A stretch of 5,320 bases of DNA, from positions 1-5,320 of the forward strand of contig JAAZGM010000292.1 in the NCBI GenBank assembly GCA_012511245.1. Reading direction: 5' to 3'. A program made the position numbers and the translations under genes. The stretch comes from Methanomicrobiales archaeon. GTDB taxonomy: Archaea; Halobacteriota; Methanomicrobia; Methanomicrobiales; Methanoculleaceae. Numbering within the stretch: position 1 is the stretch's first letter; the number at the start of each line of letters is the position of its first letter. Shown piece by piece: positions 5,221 through 5,320 of this stretch. The notes below the pieces were generated by a model, which saw nothing but the letters and a program-made list of their open reading frames with translations, was not told where the DNA came from and did not search any database.

Positions 5221-5320
5221 ACCGCAGCATTGTAGTCTCGATCGGCAACAAATCCGCAGTACGGGCAATCGTGAACTCTCACCGAGAGATCCTTCTTCAC
5301 GATACTTCCGCAGTTCGAAC
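5097..5320 (-). CDS. tnpB: TnpB (OrfB) RNA-guided nuclease, C-terminal 73 residues
   Basis: The visible part begins SNCGS, where the codon cut by the window edge ends in GT and so is probably Cys, followed after a spacer by DCPYCGFVADRDYNAAVNI. This is the TnpB zinc finger (CxxC...CxxC) ending in the third RuvC acidic motif DRDxNAA. The tail, with RVGMEQPFEPV and QVLAMKQEALPESAG, is characteristic of IS1341-like OrfB proteins in archaea and bacteria. TnpB is a programmable nuclease guided by an omega RNA made from the element's right end and acts at the vacated donor site to help keep the transposon. The TAG stop ends at 5097, one base from the stop of the nucleotidyltransferase on the other strand. 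The N-terminal domain and first two RuvC motifs are outside the window, so activity cannot be judged. Confidence 0.92.
   Translation of the reverse strand, partial: SNCGSIVKKDLSVRVHDCPYCGFVADRDYNAAVNIHRVGMEQPFEPVKPRPLHHISVVQVLAMKQEALPESAG
5100..5119 (-). repeat. Subterminal hairpin of the IS right end
   Basis: On the minus strand CCCTGC (5119-5114) pairs with GCGGGG (5105-5100) through six pairs including one T-G wobble, around an eight-base loop. It covers the last codons of tnpB, as in other IS1341-like elements, where the right-end hairpin is recognised by the transposase as single-stranded DNA and also forms the 3' stem of the omega RNA. A shorter alternative pairing (CCCG/CGGG) exists. 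Confidence 0.5.

Larger units (their letters stand above)
5092..5320 (-). mobile_element. IS200/IS605 (IS1341-like) element, right end; runs off window
   Basis: The 3' part of tnpB, a terminal hairpin over its last codons, and a TTCAC pentamer just after the stop (minus strand 5096-5092) together look like the right end of an IS605-superfamily element. Such elements have no terminal inverted repeats; they carry subterminal hairpins and end in a short sequence resembling their insertion target. The boundary at 5092 is an inference from that rule, and could be off by some bases. The left end and any tnpA lie beyond the window. Confidence 0.55.

Noticed and set aside
4693..5268. Upstream part of the 229-codon minus-strand frame, opposite the nucleotidyltransferase
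   Set aside because: It crosses the nucleotidyltransferase and the IS junction antisense and resembles nothing; only the last 37 codons, with their own ATG and ribosome site, merit a low-confidence call.
1..5320. CRISPR array, tRNA or rRNA genes
   Set aside because: No regularly spaced repeat units, no tRNA cloverleaf with a T-loop motif and no rRNA-like sequence were seen on either strand.

Overview
The window looks like chromosomal DNA of a methanogenic archaeon, most likely of the Methanomicrobiales (Methanoculleus-like). The grounds are an archaeal translation factor aIF5A with the hypusine-site loop, an archaeal-type NAD kinase next to an archaeal inositol-monophosphatase-family enzyme, a homoserine dehydrogenase preceded by a separate ACT-domain protein, GC-rich coding DNA with AT-rich TATA-like gaps, and GGAGGTGA-type ribosome binding sites. 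Genus placement is inference.

Layout. From 1 to 3138 the genes lie on the minus strand. In transcription order they are an IMPase-family phosphatase (probable NADP phosphatase or FBPase/IMPase), NAD kinase (7 bases later), a DUF169 protein with its own TATA-like promoter, a tandem ACT-domain protein, and the first 52 codons of homoserine dehydrogenase, which overlaps the ACT gene by ATGA and runs off the left edge. A divergent promoter region (3139-3229) separates these from a plus-strand pair: aIF5A, then agmatinase (speB). After speB there is a gap of about 290 bases with two strong inverted repeats and one possible 37-codon minus-strand ORF. It is followed by a small plus-strand minimal nucleotidyltransferase (MNT type). 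Its stop codon nearly touches the stop codon of a minus-strand tnpB (IS200/IS605/IS1341 type), which runs off the right edge.

How the genes fit together. IMPase and NAD kinase form an operon that could control NAD(P) phosphorylation in both directions; the same two domains are fused in the MJ0917 protein of Methanocaldococcus jannaschii. aIF5A and agmatinase form a second operon linking polyamine (agmatine) metabolism to hypusine modification of the factor. ACT plus homoserine dehydrogenase is an amino-acid-sensing pair in threonine/methionine biosynthesis. The right end is accessory DNA: an orphan MNT nucleotidyltransferase whose expected HEPN partner is missing at just the point where an IS605-type element begins. 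This junction also predicts the guide sequence of the element's omega RNA, and is the most unusual part of the window.
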